This document shows positions 35,621 to 47,049 of a stretch of DNA of 64,000 bases, piece after piece. The translations under genes were made by a program, and so were the position numbers. The notes under the pieces are model-generated. The model was not told the origin of the DNA. It saw only the letters and a list, made by a program, of their open reading frames with translations, and did no database searches. The stretch spans positions 75,070,501-75,134,500 of the forward strand of contig NC_133159.1 in assembly GCF_040802235.1 (NCBI RefSeq). The letters are read 5' to 3'. This DNA is from Manis javanica (Eukaryota > Chordata > Mammalia > Pholidota > Manidae). The first letter of the stretch is position 1. The number at the start of each line of letters is the position of its first letter.

Positions 35621-35929
35621 TATGGAGTGAACATGTTGGTTAAAAGTTATGGCCTTTTTAAAAACTTTTGAAACATTATGAAATTTGCCTCTGAAAATAT
35701 GTGAAGTCCCTTCCACTTCTCAAAGTGTATATAAAGGCAACTGTGTTTTCACATCCTCCTGAACAGGTGGAATAGTTGTTATTTTAATCTTAGCTAAATT
35801 GATAGGTAGAAAATGACACACCATTTTAGTAGATAATTTTTGATTACTTTGGAAAAGAACATTTATTTATGTTATTATTTTTACCATATTTTCATCTCCT
35901 AGTACATGGCTTTCTTGAGGCATTGTGGC

Positions 35930-36112
35930 CTGAGTTAGTGTTATAAGTAAAATGCATTTGTTGCCTACTAGATGGCAGGCACTATGCTAAGTTCTTTATG
36001 GGTGTTACTGAATTTAATTTATTCTTTAGTACACTAGCTTATGACATTTTACAGACCAGTAAATGGAGTTTAAACATGTCTAATAGCTTTTGAATAGCAG
36101 TGTCTTGGGTCA
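35930..36112 (-). repeat. MIR-like SINE remnant
   Basis: 'gatggcaggcactatgctaag', 'gaatttaatttattc' and 'catttacagaccagtaaatgg'-like blocks, in reverse-complement MIR order. Diverged. Confidence 0.5.
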
Positions 36113-37225
36113 TGGGGCCCTGACGGTTACTCTAGTTGGGGATTTCAGCAATGATGTATCAATGTGTTAGAAGAGGAAGGTCCACTTAGGTTCATGCATG
36201 GTTCTGTATTTGCAGAAGTGGACTGGAACACTGGTGCTATATGTCCCACTAACTATGACAATCGGATTAGTCCTTCTATATATTTAAAGTCTTTGGCTCT
36301 CATCTACTTTTTCTTACTAACAAGGGATTTCTGGTGTCGGTTAAGAACAACTTGAAGCTATTTTTATCGAGCATATGTCAGTTGAAAGTGAAAGAGAGAC
36401 AAGTTCTAAGTTCTCAGAAACTGGCTAGATATTAAAAAAACACTTCCTGTTAGGGGCAATGTGTGTGGTTTTTGTACATTTCATTTTTCTGTCAGACTGC
36501 TGGAAGAATTTTCTGGGGATTCTTTTCTTTTAACTGCTGGGTGTGGCAAAGCTATATGCCCTTACTTTCTGGTGTGTTGTTGTTATAATCTCTGGAATGC
36601 TGACATCATTCTGAAAGTTAGTCACAGATCAAATTAATTTGCATGTTAGTATTACATTAAAAATCCATATGTATATATAGGCTTAGTGCTTTCAAATACT
36701 GTCCAGAATTACAGGTCCCAAGAACAGACTCTGAATTTCAGACGTGGTATGTGTTGATATGAAGCTACTTTTCATGGGAGAAACTCCCAGGATCCTTAGC
36801 AGCAGGGATTTAGTGTTTAGCTGAGGTCACTGAGTGTCATCTACCATGGAGGCAAGATCAGCAAGTTAGAAAAGCAATCAGCAGTATGTGTGTGACTAGA
36901 AACTATATGCACTGTGTGTGTAACACTGTGCTAAGTGTGAGCAGTTACAAGTATGTTACAGAAGTATGAAGACTAATTAGGCATAGTCATTACCCTAAAT
37001 ACAACTTAATCTAGTGGGTAAGATTGCCTTGTACTCAAATAATAAAAACAAAAGAATGGACAGGAGAGGGAGGAAAGAGCACTGGTGACCCAGATAGCTC
37101 ATCTCAGGATCTCACAATGGAACATTTGAAATATCTGTCCATGAGTAATTTATTTTTATTTATGCTAGTCATATGAAATGGATTGAATTTATGTTCTTTA
37201 AAAAATGGCCTGACAGAATGGAGAT
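36113..37225. other. Unclassified intergenic sequence
   Basis: No gene or repeat recognised between the MIR-like remnant and the full-length L1. Confidence 0.4.
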
Positions 37226-37912
37226 AATTTGGAGGGGCTAAAGATGGCAGCATGAGTAGGGTGGCGGAAATCTCCTCCCAAAAACATATATATTTTTGAA
37301 AATACAACCATTCCTAAAAGAGAGACTAGAAAATACAGTACAACAGCCAAGCTACATTTACATCTGCGAGAACTCAGCATCTCACAAAGGAGTAAGATAC
37401 AAGCCACGGCTCGGCTCGGTGGGGCCTGAGCACAACCCCCACCCCAGCTCACCTGTGGGAGGAGAGGAATCAGAGTGGGGAGGGAGAGTAAGCACAGGAC
37501 TGCTAAAAAACCAGCCCTAGTAATATGTACTGGGAGCACAGACACACATTGCATGGTGTGCTGGATATTAGAGTGGCAGAAGGGTAGGGTCCAAGATGGA
37601 GACTGCGAGTGGGTCCCCACAGCCGGCTCCTCTGGGACAGATGAAAAGTGGGCACATTTTGAAAGTCTTAAAGGGGCAACAGCTCAGCAGCTGAACAAAA
37701 TTGTCCCAGCACACTCAGCGCAGCAGGCTAGGAATCTTGAGGAACTTTGGGTCCCCTAGCCCCCTGGGGGGTAAAGCAGCCCTGAGGCCCCTCACGGCGA
37801 TAAGCAGCCTGCCATTTGTTACCCCCTGACTGGTGCTGCAAGTGGACCCGCTGACTCACTACAGCTGCAGAGCAGCTGGAGAGCAGCCTTGCCCATAGCA
37901 ACCATACAGAGT

Positions 37913-38350
37913 CTCCTACCAGTGTGCAGCTAAGCAGGACAGGCAGCAAAAGCCAGAGCAAGGTCCAGAAGGCACAAAGGGACACCGTTCTCATGGGAGA
38001 ACACACCTGGCATGGCTGTGACTCCCTGAGTGCCCTAGGCTAGCCTGAGGGCATCCCTGCCCACGGCAGATCAGGAAATTATCCCAGAGACTGCTCCCAG
38101 GGTGCAGGTAACTAGCACAGGCAGTGGAAGCTGGAGCAAGGTCCAGAAGGCACAAAGGGGTGCTGTTCTTGCACAAGAATGCATGGCTGTGACCCCCTGC
38201 AGGGTGCTTGGCTATCCCGAGGGTCACCCTGCCCACAGAAGCTCAGGAGATTATCACAAAGGCTGCTCCCAGTGTGTGGGTAGATAGCACAGGCAGTGGA
38301 GAAGGGCAAGGTGAGCAACAAATAGGAAGGGGCTTTGTTCTCCCAACTGA
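37913..38350 (+). repeat. Tandem monomers in the L1 5' UTR
   Basis: Units begin CTCC(T/C)... at 37913, 38094 and 38266, giving periods of 181 and 172 bp plus a partial third copy. Shared blocks include AGCAAGGTCCAGAAGGCAC, GCATGGCTGTGAC and AGCACAGGCAGTGGA. In mouse L1s, comparable monomers are promoter units. No such repetition was evident in the other two near full-length copies here. Confidence 0.85.
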
Positions 38351-38390
38351 GACATGTGCCACCTGCCTGCAACCACTTCTATCACCACAA

Positions 38391-39128
38391 AAAGGCAGAA
38401 GAATCTGGTCCAGCCAAAACTCACTCAGAAAAACCCAGAGAGAGGGCATGATGAGATAGATATAACCAATATTCCTGAAAAGGAATTAAAAATAAAAGTC
38501 ATAACCATGTTGATGGACCTGCAGAGAAATATGCAAGAGTTAAGGAATGAATTGTGGAGGGAGATAACTGAAATGAAACAATCCATAGAAGGGCATAAGA
38601 ACAGACTAGACAAGGTGCAAGAGACTGTTAATGGAATAGAAATCAGAGAACAGGAATACTGAGAAGCTGAGGCAGAGAGAGATAAAAGGATCCCTAGGAA
38701 TGAAAGAATATTAAGAGAACTATGTGACCAATCCAAATGGAACAATATTTGCATTATAGGGGTACCAGAAAAACAAGGAGAGAGAGAAAGGGATAGAAAG
38801 TGTCTTTGAGTAGGTAATTGCTGAAAACTTCCCCAAGCTGGGGAAGGAGATAGTTTCTCAGACCATGGAAGTCCACAGATCTCCCAACACAAGGGACCCA
38901 AGGAGGACAACACCAAGACATATAATAATTAAAATGGCAAAGTTCAAAGACAAAGAAAGAGTATTAAAAGCTGCCAGAGAGAGAAAAAAGATTACCTACA
39001 AAGGAAAACCCATCAGGCTATTATCAGACTTCTCAACAAAAACCTTACAGGCCAGAAGAGAAAGGCATGATATATTTAATGCAATGAAAGAGAAGGGCCT
39101 TGAATCAAGAATACTGTATCCAGCATGA
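38391..39128 (+). pseudogene. L1 ORF1, start codon lost and broken
   Basis: The canonical MKRQKN start seen in the copy at 5261 reads TKRQKN here, so the initiator ATG has mutated. The coiled-coil region is open to a TGA at about 38,660, where a related reading (REQEY-R-EAEAERD) suggests a CGA-to-TGA CpG change. The basic RNA-binding part resumes at 38,865 (SPNTRDPRR, RERKKITYKGKP). Confidence 0.85.
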
Positions 39129-39523
39129 CTATCATTTAAATTAGAAGGAGGGATTAAACTATTTCCAGACAAGAAAAGTTAAGGGAACTTGTCTCCCACA
39201 AACCACCTCTACAGGTATTTTAAAGGGACTTCTCTAGATGGAAACACTCCTAAGGCTAAATAGATGTCACCAGAGAAAATTAAATCACAGCAAAGAAAGC
39301 AGACCAACCAAATACTAACTAAAGGCAAAAAATATAATCAACTATCAACAAAAACAGTCAAAGGAAACACAAAAGAGTACAGAATAAAACACCTAACTTA
39401 TAAAGAATTGAGGAGGAAGAATAAGAAGGGAGAGAAATAAAGAATCATCATATTGTGTATATAATAGCTTAATAAGAGAGTTAAGTTAGATGGTTAGATA
39501 GTAAAGAAGCTATCCTTGAGCCT

Positions 39524-42500
39524 TTGGTAACCATGAATCCAAAGCCTGCAATGGCAATAAGTACATATCTATCAATCATCACCCTAAATGTAAATGGACT
39601 GAATGCACCAATCAAAAGACACAGAACAATAGAATGGATTAAAAAGCAAAACTCATCTATATGCTACTTACAGGAGACTCACCTCAAACCCAAAAATATA
39701 CACAGTGAAAAGTGAAGGGATGAATAAAGATATTTCATGCAAACAATAGGGAGAAAAAAGCAGGAGTTGCAGTACTTGTATCAGACAAAATAGAGTTCAA
39801 AACAAAGAAAGTAACAAGAGATAAAGAAGGACATTACATAATGATAAAGGGGGCAGTCCAACAAGAGGTGCAAGAGACTGTTAATGGAATAGAAATCAGA
39901 GAACAGGAATACTGAGAAGCTGAGGCAGAGAGAGATAAAAGGATCCCTAGGAATGAAAGAATATTAAGAGAACCATGTGACCAATCCAAATGGAACAATA
40001 TATAAATATATATGCATCATAATATATATATGCATCCAACACAGGAGCACTGACATATGTGAAACAAATACTAACAGAATTAAAGGAGGAAATAGAATGC
40101 AATGCATTCATTTTGAAAGACATCAACACACCACTCACTCCAAAAGTCAGAACAACCAGACAGAAAATAAGTAAGGGCACAGAGGCAGTAAACAACGCAC
40201 TAGAAGGGATGGACCTAACAGACAAATAGAGAACTCTACATCCAAAGGCAGCAGGACACACATTCTTCTCAAGTGCACATGGAAAATTTTCTAGAATAGA
40301 CCACACACTAGGCCACAAAAAGAACCTCAGTAAATTCAAAAAGATTGAAATTCTGCCAACCAACTTCTCAGATCACAAAGGTATAAAACTAGAAATAAAC
40401 TGTACAAAGAAAACAAAAAGGCTCACAAACACATGGAGACTTAACAACATGCTTCTCAATAATCAATGGATCAATGACCATATTAAAATAGTGATCAAGC
40501 AATATATGGAGACAAATGACAACAACAGCACAAAGCCCCAACTTCTGTGGGATGCAGTAAAGGCAGTTCTAAGAGGAATGTATATTGCAATCCAGGCAGA
40601 TATAAAGAAGGAATAACAATTCCAAATGAGTAGTCTAAATTATCTTAATTGGAAAAAGAAGAACAAATGAGGCCCAAAGTCAGCAGAAGGAGGGACATAA
40701 GAAAGATCAGAGAAGAAATAAATAAAATTAAGAAGAATAGAACAATAGAAAAAAATCAATGAAACCAAGAGCTGGTTCTTTGAGAAAATAAACAATATAG
40801 ATAAACCCAGATAGCCAGACTTACTAAGAGAAAAAGAGAATCTACACACATCAACAGAATCAGAAATGAGAACGGAAAAATCACAATAGACACCACAGAA
40901 ATAAAAAGAATTATGAGTGAATACTATGAAAATCTATATGCTAACAAGCTAGAAAACATAGTAGAAATGGACAACTTCCTGGAAAAATACAACCTTCCAA
41001 GACTGAACCAGGGAAGAAACAGAAAGTCTAAACAGACCAATTACCAGAAATGAACTTGAATTGGTAATCAAAAAACTACCCAAGAACAAAAACCCCGGGC
41101 CAGTTGGATTCCCCATGGAATTTTATCAGACATATAGAGAAGACATAACACCCATTCTCCTTAAAGTTTTCCAAAAAATAGAAGAGGAGGGAATACTTCC
41201 AAACTCATTCTATGAAGCCAGCATCACTCTAATACCAAAACCAGACAAAAACCCCACACAAAAAAAGAAAATTACATACCAGTATCCCTGATGAACATAC
41301 ATGCAAAAATACTCAACAAAATATTAGTAAATCAAATTCAAAAATACATCAAGAAGATCATACACCATGATCAAGTGGGATTCATCCCAGGGATGTAAGG
41401 ATGGTCCAATATTCCACAATACATCAACATCATCCACCACATCAACAAAAAGAGGACAAAAACCACACGATCATCTCCATAGATGCTGAAAAAGCATTTA
41501 ACAAAATTCAACATCCACTCATGATAAAAACTCTCAACAAAATGGGTATAAAGGGCAAGTATCTCAACATAATAAAGGCCATATATGACAAACCCACAGC
41601 CAACATCATACTTAACAGTGAGAAGTTGAAAGCTTGTCACCTAAGATCGTGAACAAGACAAGGATGCCCACTCACCCCACTGTTATTTAACATAGTACTG
41701 GAGGTCATAGCCCTGGCAATCAGACAAAACAAAGAAATATAAGGTACCCAAGATGGTACAGAAGAAGTCAAACTGTTACTATTTGCAGATGACATGATAT
41801 TGTACATAAAAAAAAACCTGAAGTCTTCACTCCAAAACTACTAGAACTAATATCTGAATTCAGCAAAGTTGCCTGATACAAAATTAATACACAGAAATCT
41901 GTTGCTTTCCTATACACTAATGATGAGCTAACAGAAAGAGAAATCTGGAAAAAAATTCCATTCACAATTGTATTAAAAAGAATAAAATACCTAGGAATAA
42001 ACCTAACCAAGGAAGTGAAAGACCTATACCCTGAAAACTACAAGACACTCTTAAGAGAAATTAAAGGAACACAAACAAATGGAAATTCATCCCATGCTCG
42101 TGGGTAGGAAGAATTAATATTGTCAAAATGGCCATCCTGCCTATAGCAATCTACAGATTCAATGCAATCCCTATCAATGAACTGGAACAAATAGTTCTAA
42201 AATTCATATGGAACCACAAAAGACCCCAAATAGCCAAAGTAATCCCATGAAGGAAGAATAAAGCAGGGAGGATCTTGCTTCCCAACTTCAGGCTCTACTA
42301 CAAAGCCACAGTAATCAAGACAATTTGATACTGGCACAAGAGCAGACACATGGACAAGTGGAACACAATAGACAGTCCAGATATTAACCCAAACATATAC
42401 AGTCAATTAATATATGATAAAGGAACCATGGACATACAATGGGGAAATGACAGCCTCTTCAACAGCTGGTGTTGGCAAAACTGGACAGTTACATGTAAGG

Positions 42501-43486
42501 GAATGAAACTGGTTCACTGTCTAACCCCATACACCAAATAAATTCACAATGGATCAAAGACCTGAATGTAAGTCATGAAACCATAAAACTCTTAGAAAAA
42601 AACATAAGCAAAAATCTCTTGGACATTAACACAAGCAACTTCTTCATGAATATATCTCCCTGGGCAAGGAAATAAAAGCAAAAATGAACAAGTGGGACTA
42701 TATCAAGCTGAAAAGCTTCTGTACAGAAAAGGACACCATCAGTAGAACAAAAAGACATCCTATAGTATGAAAAAGTATATTCATAAATGACATATCCAAT
42801 AAAGGATTGACATCCCAAATATATAAAGAGCTCATGCACCCCAACAAACAAAAAGCAAATAATCCAATTAAAAAATGGGCGGAGGATCTGAACAGACACT
42901 TCTCCAAAGAAATTCAGATGGCCAACTGGCACATGAAAAGATGCTCCACATGGCTAATCATCAGAGAAATGCAAATTAAAACTACTGTGAAATATCACCT
43001 CACACCAGTTAGGATAGCCAACATCCAAAAGACAAAAAAAACAAATGTTGGCAAGGATGTGGAGAAAGGGGAACCCTCCTACATTGCTGGTGGGAATGTA
43101 AATTAGTTCAACCATTGTGGAAAGCAGTATGGAGGTTCCTCAAAAAACTCAAAATAGAAATACCATTTGACCCAGGAATTTCACTCCTAGGAATTTACCC
43201 TAAGAATGCAGGAGCCCAGTTTGGAAAATACAAATGCACCCCTTTGTTTATCGCAGCACTATTTACAATAGCCAAGAAATGGAAGCAACCTAAATGTCCA
43301 TCAGTAGGTAAATGGATACAGAAGATGTGGTATAAATACACAGTAGAGTATTATTCAGCCATAAGAAGAAAAAAGTTCCTACCATTTGCAACACCATGGA
43401 TGGAGCTAGAGGGTATTTTGCTCAGTGAAATAAAGGAGGCAGAGAATGATAAGTACCAAATGATTTCAGTCATCTGTGGAGCATAA
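39524..43486 (+). pseudogene. L1 ORF2, broken
   Basis: Endonuclease start MVTMNPKPAMAIS with VNGLN and QETHL. Stops and frameshifts begin by 39,715. The reverse-transcriptase motif FADDM is at about 41,782-41,796, and the C-terminal domain is open in 43,115-43,486. The endonuclease region is interrupted at 39,866-40,001 by a segment copied from ORF1. Confidence 0.88.
39866..40001 (+). repeat. 136-bp copy of ORF1 sequence inside ORF2
   Basis: Direct repeat of 38613-38748, 135 of 136 identical (the difference is C at 39974 versus T in the source). Upstream and downstream flanks are normal ORF2 endonuclease sequence. Both copies share the premature TGA. Confidence 0.95.
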
Positions 43487-43812
43487 GAACAAAGAAAAAA
43501 CAGAAGGAACAAAATAGCAGCAGACTCACGGAACCCAAGAATGGTCTAACAGTTACCAAAGGGAAAGGGGCTGCGGAGGATGGGTGGAAAGGGAGGGATA
43601 AAGGGGAAAACGGAACATTACGATTAGCACACATAGTGTAGTGGGAGTGGAACATGTGAAAGGCAGTATATACAGAGAATTCAAGTAATGATTCTATAGC
43701 ATCTTACTACTCTGATGGACAGTGACTGTAATGGGGTATGTGTGGGGGACTTGATAAAAGGGGGAGTCTAGTAACCATAGGTTGTTCAAGTAATTGTACA
43801 TTAAAGATGACA

Positions 43813-44760
43813 AAAAAAATGGGCAGAGGATCTGAACAGACACTTCTCCAAAGAAGAAATTCAGATGGCCAACAGGCACATGAAAAGATATTCCACATCG
43901 CTAATCATCAGAGAAATGCAAATTTAAACCACAATGAGATAGCACCTCACACCAGTAAGGATGGCCAACATCCAAAGGACAAATAACAACAAACGTAGGC
44001 GAGGATCTCCAGAAAGGGGAACCCTCCTACACTGTGGGTGGGAATTAAATTAGTTCAACCATTGTGGAAAGCACTATGGATGTTCGTCACAAAACTAAAA
44101 ATTGAAATACCATTTGACCCAGGAATTCCACTCCTAGGAGTTTACCCTAAGAATGTAGCAGCCCAGTTTGAAAAAGACAAATGCACCCCTATGTTTATCT
44201 CAGCACTATTTACAATAGCCAAGAAATGGAAGCAACCTAATTGTCCATCTGTAGATGAATGGATAAAGAAGCTGTGATATATATACACAATGGAATATTA
44301 TTCAGCCATAAGAAGAAAACAATTCCTATCATTTGCAACACCATGGATGGAACTAGAGGGTATTATGCTTAGTGAAATAAGCCAGGCAGAGGAAGACAAG
44401 TATCAAATGATTTCACTCATCTGTGGAGTATAAGAATAAAGAAAAGACTGAAGGAACAAAACAGCAGCAGACTCACAGAACCCAAGAATGGACTAACAGT
44501 TACCAAAGGGAAAGGGACTGGGGAGGATGGGTGGGAAGGGAGGGACAAGGGCGGGAAAAGGGACACTCTGATTAGCAGACATAATGTAGGGGGTTGGGGA
44601 CATGTGAAAGGCGGTATATACAGAGAATTCAAGTAACGATTATATAGCATCTTAATACACTTACGGACAGTGACTGTAATAGGGTATGTGGGGGGCACTT
44701 GATAATAGGGGGAGTCTATTAACCATAATGTTGTTCAAGTAATTGTACATTAATGATATA
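43813..44760 (+). mobile_element. 5'-truncated L1 3' fragment, in tandem
   Basis: Begins at A-tract-ATGGGCAGAGG, equivalent to ORF2 position 42,870 of the preceding element, and runs through the ORF2 end (44,038-44,400, CPSVDEWIKKL, then EYYSAI after a stop) and 3' UTR to the poly(A) side near 44,760. About 88-90% like the corresponding part of the upstream copy. Confidence 0.9.
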
Positions 44761-44764
44761 AAAA

Positions 44765-45832
44765 ATTTTGGTTGGTTATTTGGAAGCTTTCTATTTTTTT
44801 TAAAGTAAGCATTTACTGCTCAAATTTCCCTCTTAGAACTGCTTTCACTAAATCCCATAATTTTAATATGTTATGTTTTCATTTTCATTTGCTTCAACTT
44901 CTCTTGTGATTACTTCTTTGACTTTTGGTGTGTAAGAGTATGTTGCTAAATTTCATATATTTAGTGATTTTTCCCAGTCTGTCTTGGAGAATATTCTGGT
45001 GTATGTGAGTAGAACATGTATTCTGTTATCGTTGGGTGTATTGTTCTGTATGCATCTATCAGGTCCAAGTAATCTAGAGTGTTGTTCAGGTCCTCTTTTT
45101 CCTTATTCATCTCTATCTAGTTGTTATTTACATTTTAAGAAGTGGAGTATTGAAATCATCTACTATTATTGTGTTGCTCTCTATTTTTCCCTTCAATTCC
45201 TACAATGTTTGTTTCATATATTTGGGAGCTATTTAAAGTGTACATATATTTATAATTTTTATATCTTCTTGGTGAATTGATGTTATTATCATTATATAAT
45301 TTTCTTCTTTGTCTCTTTGAAACAGCTTTTGATTTAAAGTGCTTTTTGTCTGATACAAGTAAAGTGACTCCTGCTCATTTTTGGTTACTAATTGCATGGG
45401 ATATCTTTTCCATCCTTTTTCTTTAACCTATGTGTGTCCTTAGATCTAAATTGGGTTTTCTGTAGCCAGATGCAGTTGGGTCTTGCTTTTTTTAATCCAT
45501 TCAGACAGTCCATGTCTTTTGATATTGTTGATCTACATTTAAACTCATTACTTTGAGGAAGGGATTTACTATAGCTATTTTGCTAATTGTTTTTTGTATG
45601 TCTTCTAACTATTTTGTCTATCTCTCTGACTGGGGTCTTCTATGTTTCACTGATTTTTTTGTTGTGACTTGCTTTTATTTTCTTCTCATTTCCTTTTGTG
45701 TATCTTCTATAACTATCTTCTTTAAAGATGTTTTTGATACCATGGAGATTGCATAAAATATCTTAAAGTTATAGCAATCTATTCTAAACTGATAACAAGT
45801 TAACTTCAAACAGCATACAAATAGTCTGCTCC
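44765..45832 (-). mobile_element. Ancient L1 ORF2 fragment
   Basis: Antisense diverged L1, endonuclease-coding region and upstream. Continues beyond a small sense L1 insertion at 45,833-46,003. Confidence 0.7.
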
Positions 45833-46003
45833 CTTTGAATATAATCAGTGATTTGGTAGCACCTTACTATGTTGATAGACAAAAACTACACTAGAGGGGC
45901 TGAGAATTTAATAATATGGGTAACTACTGAATCACTATGTTGTATATTTTAAACCAACATAAGATTGTGTATCAATGCTACTTTAATAAAAATACTTTTT
46001 TAT
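45833..46003 (+). mobile_element. Short 5'-truncated L1 3' end
   Basis: About 170 bp ending 'tactttaataaaaatac', the L1 3' tail pattern. A 9-bp direct repeat GTCTGCTCC at 45824-45832 and 46004-46012 flanks it. Confidence 0.75.
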
Positions 46004-46012
46004 GTCTGCTCC

Positions 46013-46970
46013 TCCACTTTATGTTACCGGTGTGATAAATCATTTCTTTTTATATTATTTATCCATGTGTATAGGCTTACTATACACATTTCATATCTTT
46101 TAATGTGTCTTTAAAATTCTATACAAGAATTAAAAGTGATTTATGCACCAACATTAAAATATTACAGGATATATGTTCACCTTGAAGGACTCCATTTAGC
46201 ATTTCTTGTAGGGCAGGTCTAGTGATGAACTCTCTCAACTTTTGTTTTTCTGGAAAAGTCTTAATTTCTCTTGTATTTTTGAAGGATGTATTTTGTCAGT
46301 ATAGTATTCTTGGTTGGGAGTTTTTTAGTTTTAGCCCTTTGAATATATTATCCCATACCCTTCTAGACTGCAAGGTTTTTGCTGAGAAACTCATCTTATG
46401 AGAACTCATTGTATTAAATGAGTTAAGTTTTCTTTTGCTTATTTCATGATTCTCTCTTTTGACAGCTTGATTATAGTGTTTGAATCGTATGACCTTATCT
46501 TTCCTCAAATTTGGAAAGTTTTTTTAAACATTTTTTTCCTTCAAGTAGGTTCTCTGTCCTCTTTTCTATTTCTCCTTTCCTTTTGGAACTCCCATAATAC
46601 ATACATTTTTCCATTTGGTGATGTATTGTAATCCCTGTAGGCTCTCTTCACTTTTCTTCATTCTTTTTACTTTTTGTTCCTTTGATTTGACCATTTCCAA
46701 TGACTTTAATACAAATTCCTGATTCTTTCTTTTGCTTGATCTATTCTTCTGTTGAATCCCTATAGTATTTTTTTCTAATTCAGTTTTTTTTTTGTTCTTC
46801 AGCGTTAGAGTTTCTTTTACTATAGTTTCTATACCTTTGTTGAAATTCTCTTTTTTTTGGGCTTCATTTTTCTGATTTCATTCCCTTGTCTTAAAATTTT
46901 TTTGAGTATATTGCTACTGAATCCTTTTTCCTACATATTTTCTAACCAGTGTTGGTATATAGTAAAGTGT
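46013..46970 (-). mobile_element. Ancient L1 ORF1 region
   Basis: Continuation of the older antisense L1. The minus frame at 46508-46296 keeps ORF1-type residues (SFSAKTLQSRR, LKNSQPRILY). Highly AT-rich with long T runs. Confidence 0.65.
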
Positions 46971-47049
46971 CCCAACTGAGACCCAGCCCAAGGCTGACGA
47001 ATTTTATGAGGTTGAGTTCCACTGTGCATATGTAGTGTTTTTTTTAACT

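Larger units (their letters stand above)
37226..43812 (+). mobile_element. LINE-1, near full length, inactivated
   Basis: Sense-strand L1 of about 6.6 kb: 5' UTR 37,226-38,390 with tandem monomers, ORF1 about 38,391-39,128, spacer, ORF2 39,524-43,486, and 3' UTR ending 'ttgtacattaaagatgac' plus an A run at about 43,812. Both ORFs are broken. A 136-bp ORF1 segment is duplicated inside ORF2. A second L1 3' fragment follows directly, with no intervening unique DNA. Confidence 0.92.

Noticed and set aside
38102..38459. Plus- and minus-strand frames in the L1 5' UTR
   Set aside because: Explained by the tandem monomers; the frames differ between units.
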